64,000 nucleotides of DNA, taken from the NCBI RefSeq assembly GCF_001017175.1, contig NZ_LCYG01000042.1, positions 1 through 64,000 of the forward strand, read 5' to 3'. Within the stretch, counting starts at the first letter, position 1. Each line of letters begins with the position of its first letter. Below the pieces are notes generated by a model, which made no database searches, was not told where the DNA came from, and saw nothing but the letters and a program-made list of their open reading frames with translations. Made by a program: the position numbers and the translations under genes. This document shows positions 62,135 to 64,000 of this stretch, one piece after another. This DNA comes from Microvirga vignae. Lineage in GTDB: Bacteria; Pseudomonadota; Alphaproteobacteria; Rhizobiales; Beijerinckiaceae.

Positions 62135-62473
62135 TTAATCGCCCTCGCCGGGATTGGGCGAGAAATACGTCTCGAACTTGCCCGCGACGCCGTCGAATTC
62201 CTTGGCGTCGACCGGGGGCTCCTTCTTCTGCGTGATGTTGGGCCAGCTCTTGGCCATGTCGGCATTGAGCTTCAGCCACTGCTCGAGACCAGGCTCGGCA
62301 TCGGGCTTGATGGCCTCGGCCGGGCATTCCGGCTCGCAGACGCCGCAGTCGATGCACTCGTCCGGGTGAATGACGAGCATGTTCTCGCCCTCGTAGAAAC
62401 AGTCCACCGGACACACCTCGACGCAGTCCATGTATTTGCATTTGATGCAATTTTCAGTGACGACGTAGGTCAT
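62135..62473 (-). CDS. fdxA: 7Fe ferredoxin
   Basis: A 112-aa electron carrier with one 3Fe-4S and one 4Fe-4S cluster: [18 protein letters not shown] and [12 protein letters not shown], the standard FdxA pattern. The C-terminal extension ([20 protein letters not shown]) is typical of the alphaproteobacterial FdxA. ATG 62473 precedes MTYVVTENC. It lies downstream of the S4-domain and helicase genes on the same strand. Confidence 0.95.
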   Translation of the reverse strand: MTYVVTENCIKCKYMDCVEVCPVDCFYEGENMLVIHPDECIDCGVCEPECPAEAIKPDAEPGLEQWLKLNADMAKSWPNITQKKEPPVDAKEFDGVAGKFETYFSPNPGEGD

Positions 62474-62529
62474 GAACGGTCCTTCGGAGGTCTGGTCCAA
62501 AAAGAAAGCGCAAGGCTATCGCCGCCGCT

Positions 62530-62832
62530 CTAGCCCTTGTCGCCGTCGCTGACAAGCGTCCTGTCGCTTTCGTTGAGATCGGCGTAGAGCAGCCTTGCTT
62601 CTGGTGCAGGTCCCCGGCGCTCGCCGAGGCCCTCCACCCGCACCACCAGGGTCGTGCGGGCGAGGGCGATGGTCACCACGTCACCGACAGCCACCGCCTT
62701 GGCCGCATTGTCTGTACGCTGGCCGTTGACCCGGACGAACCCACTCGTGACGAGCTTGGCGGCCAGTGTTCGGGTTTTGGCAAAGCGTGCGAACCAGAGC
62801 CACTTGTCGAGCCGCTGCCGGTCCTCACGCAT
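62530..62832 (-). CDS. S4-domain RNA-binding protein (Hsp15-like)
   Basis: A 100-aa protein with an S4 RNA-binding domain: RLDKWLWFARFAKTRTLAAKLV, FVRVNGQRTDNAAKAVAVGD. It resembles Hsp15/YrfH, which binds nascent-chain-blocked 50S subunits after heat stress. It is close to rpoH, which suits a heat-shock role (inference). It ends 56 bp before the fdxA start and begins 8 bp after the helicase gene. Confidence 0.9.
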   Translation of the reverse strand: MREDRQRLDKWLWFARFAKTRTLAAKLVTSGFVRVNGQRTDNAAKAVAVGDVVTIALARTTLVVRVEGLGERRGPAPEARLLYADLNESDRTLVSDGDKG

Positions 62833-62840
62833 TCAAAGCC

Positions 62841-64000
62841 TCACTTCTTGCCGTCTTCGAGCTGGGCCTTGAGGGCCATGAGCTTAGCGAAGGGCGAGTT
62901 CGGGTCGGGCTGCTTTTCGCGGCGCTCCGGCCCGCCCTCGCGGCGGTTGTCGGCGCGCTTGTCGGGACGTGGGCCGCGGCGGTCATCCGGGCGGGGTCCG
63001 CGCGGTGGACGGTTCTGCGGACGGCCGCCCTCCCCTTGGGCCTCGCGGCGCGGGCGCTCGCCCTGGCCTTCGCCATGACGCGGACGACGGTCGCCACGCT
63101 CGGGACGCTCGCCGCGCTGCTCATGACGGGGACCTCGAGCCTCGCGCCCCTGGCGGGCATGACCACCCTCATGATGACGGCGGTGCTGACGCCAGACTTC
63201 GATCATCTCGGGCTCGGCCGGGGCTTCGGCCGCGCCTTCAGCCGGAGCCATGGCCTGACCTTCGGGAGAAGCCACGGCCTCGGCAGCGCTGACCTCGACA
63301 GCCTCAGCCGGGATGGAAGCCTCGAGAGCCTCCACGACCACTGCGCCGGTCTCTTCGGCCACGGCCTGAGGCTCGGCCTGAGCCTCGGCAGCGGCCTGCT
63401 CGCCCTCGGCGGCATGCGGCGCTGCTGCCAGCGGAACGGTGATGGCAGGCCCGGGACGGCGCTCCATCACATAACCGAGCGACTTCAGGATAGTGGCGAA
63501 ATCCTCGCCGGCGCAGCCGACGAGCGACGTCATGGCCACAGTCGGCACGAAGCCCTCGCCGTCGGCGGCACCGGTCGGCGGCTCGCCAGGGGTGATGCCG
63601 GGCCGATAGGCGATCGCAGGACGGATAAGATCGGCCAAACGCTCCAGGATGTCGACGCGCACGGCGCGGCCACCACAGACGCGGAAGCCGGCTGCACGAT
63701 AAAGCCCGTGGGCGATCTCCGGATCGACCGGGATCGAGGTGCGGCCGGACTGGGCCAGATGGGCGATCTCGTCGATGCCCTTCTGGTCGAGACCGCCGTT
63801 CTGGAGAGCCCAGAGCTGCGTCGCGAGCACGCGCGGAGCGGGCTTCAGAAGGGCCGGCAGGTAAAGGTGATAGGCACCGAAGCGCACGCCCGCCTTGCGG
63901 AGCGCCGCGCGGGCATCCTGATCGAGGCTGCGCACCTCATTGAGAACCTTGGCGCGCTCGAGAACGCCGAGAGCCTCGCCGATCTGGAAGGCAATGCCCC
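62841..64000 (-). CDS. C-terminal part of a SUV3-like helicase with a long Arg/Gly-rich tail (incomplete)
   Basis: At least 386 residues in this window, continuing past position 64000. The part seen has YHLYLPALLKPAPRVLATQLW and ALGVLERAKVLNEVRSLDQD, which match the C-terminal accessory region of SUPV3L1/Suv3-type RNA helicases. After an Ala/Glu-rich linker comes an unusually long, basic tail full of Arg, Gly, Pro and His (RGERPERGDRRPRHGEG), a probable RNA-binding tail. The helicase motifs themselves lie outside. The S4 protein gene follows by 8 bp, a conserved pairing. Confidence 0.82.
   Translation of the reverse strand, partial: GIAFQIGEALGVLERAKVLNEVRSLDQDARAALRKAGVRFGAYHLYLPALLKPAPRVLATQLWALQNGGLDQKGIDEIAHLAQSGRTSIPVDPEIAHGLYRAAGFRVCGGRAVRVDILERLADLIRPAIAYRPGITPGEPPTGAADGEGFVPTVAMTSLVGCAGEDFATILKSLGYVMERRPGPAITVPLAAAPHAAEGEQAAAEAQAEPQAVAEETGAVVVEALEASIPAEAVEVSAAEAVASPEGQAMAPAEGAAEAPAEPEMIEVWRQHRRHHEGGHARQGREARGPRHEQRGERPERGDRRPRHGEGQGERPRREAQGEGGRPQNRPPRGPRPDDRRGPRPDKRADNRREGGPERREKQPDPNSPFAKLMALKAQLEDGKK

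Noticed and set aside
61768..62265. Leftward open frame overlapping fdxA and the gap before carD
   Set aside because: Most of it is a shadow of fdxA; the remaining 48 codons have no family likeness or ribosome site.
1..64000. CRISPR arrays, rRNA genes, complete insertion sequences
   Set aside because: No evenly spaced direct repeats, no rRNA signature words and no transposase with inverted terminal repeats were seen.

Overview
The window is a chromosomal segment, high in G+C, of an alphaproteobacterium of the order Hyphomicrobiales (Rhizobiales), most likely a Methylobacteriaceae/Microvirga-like organism. This rests on gene content and order: chorismate mutase-hisC-tyrC beside a DUF2125 protein and ChaC; metX-metW; aroK-aroB-CorC; carD, rpoH, fdxA, an S4 protein and a SUV3-like helicase. 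Dispersed palindromic repeats also fit this group. No search was run, so the genus is inference.

Layout. 1-13.8 kb is housekeeping: periplasmic nucleotidase, a Cys/Met PLP enzyme, TspO, Hpt, FtsE-FtsX with a DUF218 protein, PlsC, ChaC, DUF2125, and the leftward aromatic/histidine operon. An 857-bp divergent gap with repeats and a structured G+C-rich stretch separates this from metX-metW. 16.6-20.9 kb holds xerD and aroK-aroB-corC. 20.9-29.3 kb is a leftward run of envelope genes: an alpha/beta hydrolase, two ABC exporters, a CAP lipoprotein and a large MscS-type channel. 29.6-37.1 kb is a carbohydrate block: a GH2 enzyme, a GH1-RmlD fusion, UDP-galactopyranose mutase and a glycosyltransferase. 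37.3-38.9 kb has small proteins and RlpA.

39.2-42.6 kb is a decaying hopanoid/squalene locus. A desaturase N-terminus is joined to an HpnB-like C-terminus, followed by hpnC-hpnD (fused and frameshifted), hpnE (frameshifted) and a scrap of ispH. 42.6-52.8 kb returns to intact genes: a MATE exporter, an amidoligase with a glutamine-amidotransferase-like hydrolase, a degenerate kinase-receiver protein, a GH3 beta-glucosidase, DUF1275, alanine dehydrogenase and DUF1206.

52.9-57.5 kb is an accessory, partly broken island. A tonB-like gene has lost its 5' end exactly where the C-terminal remnant of a recombinase-like gene begins. A companion gene has an in-frame stop, and a tRNA-Arg(CCU) gene is split by a 214-nt group I intron. 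A second 5' tRNA half, a secreted-protein pseudogene and tiny hydrophilic proteins follow. From 57.6 kb to the end the window is core again: a thermonuclease-like protein, an M48 protease, RpoH, CarD, FdxA, an S4 protein and the C-terminus of an RNA-helicase-like protein that runs off the edge.

Most striking are the intron-bearing tRNA gene beside a mobile-element scar, the collapse of the squalene/hopanoid locus in otherwise clean sequence, the GH1-RmlD fusion beside glf, and the amidoligase-hydrolase pair.
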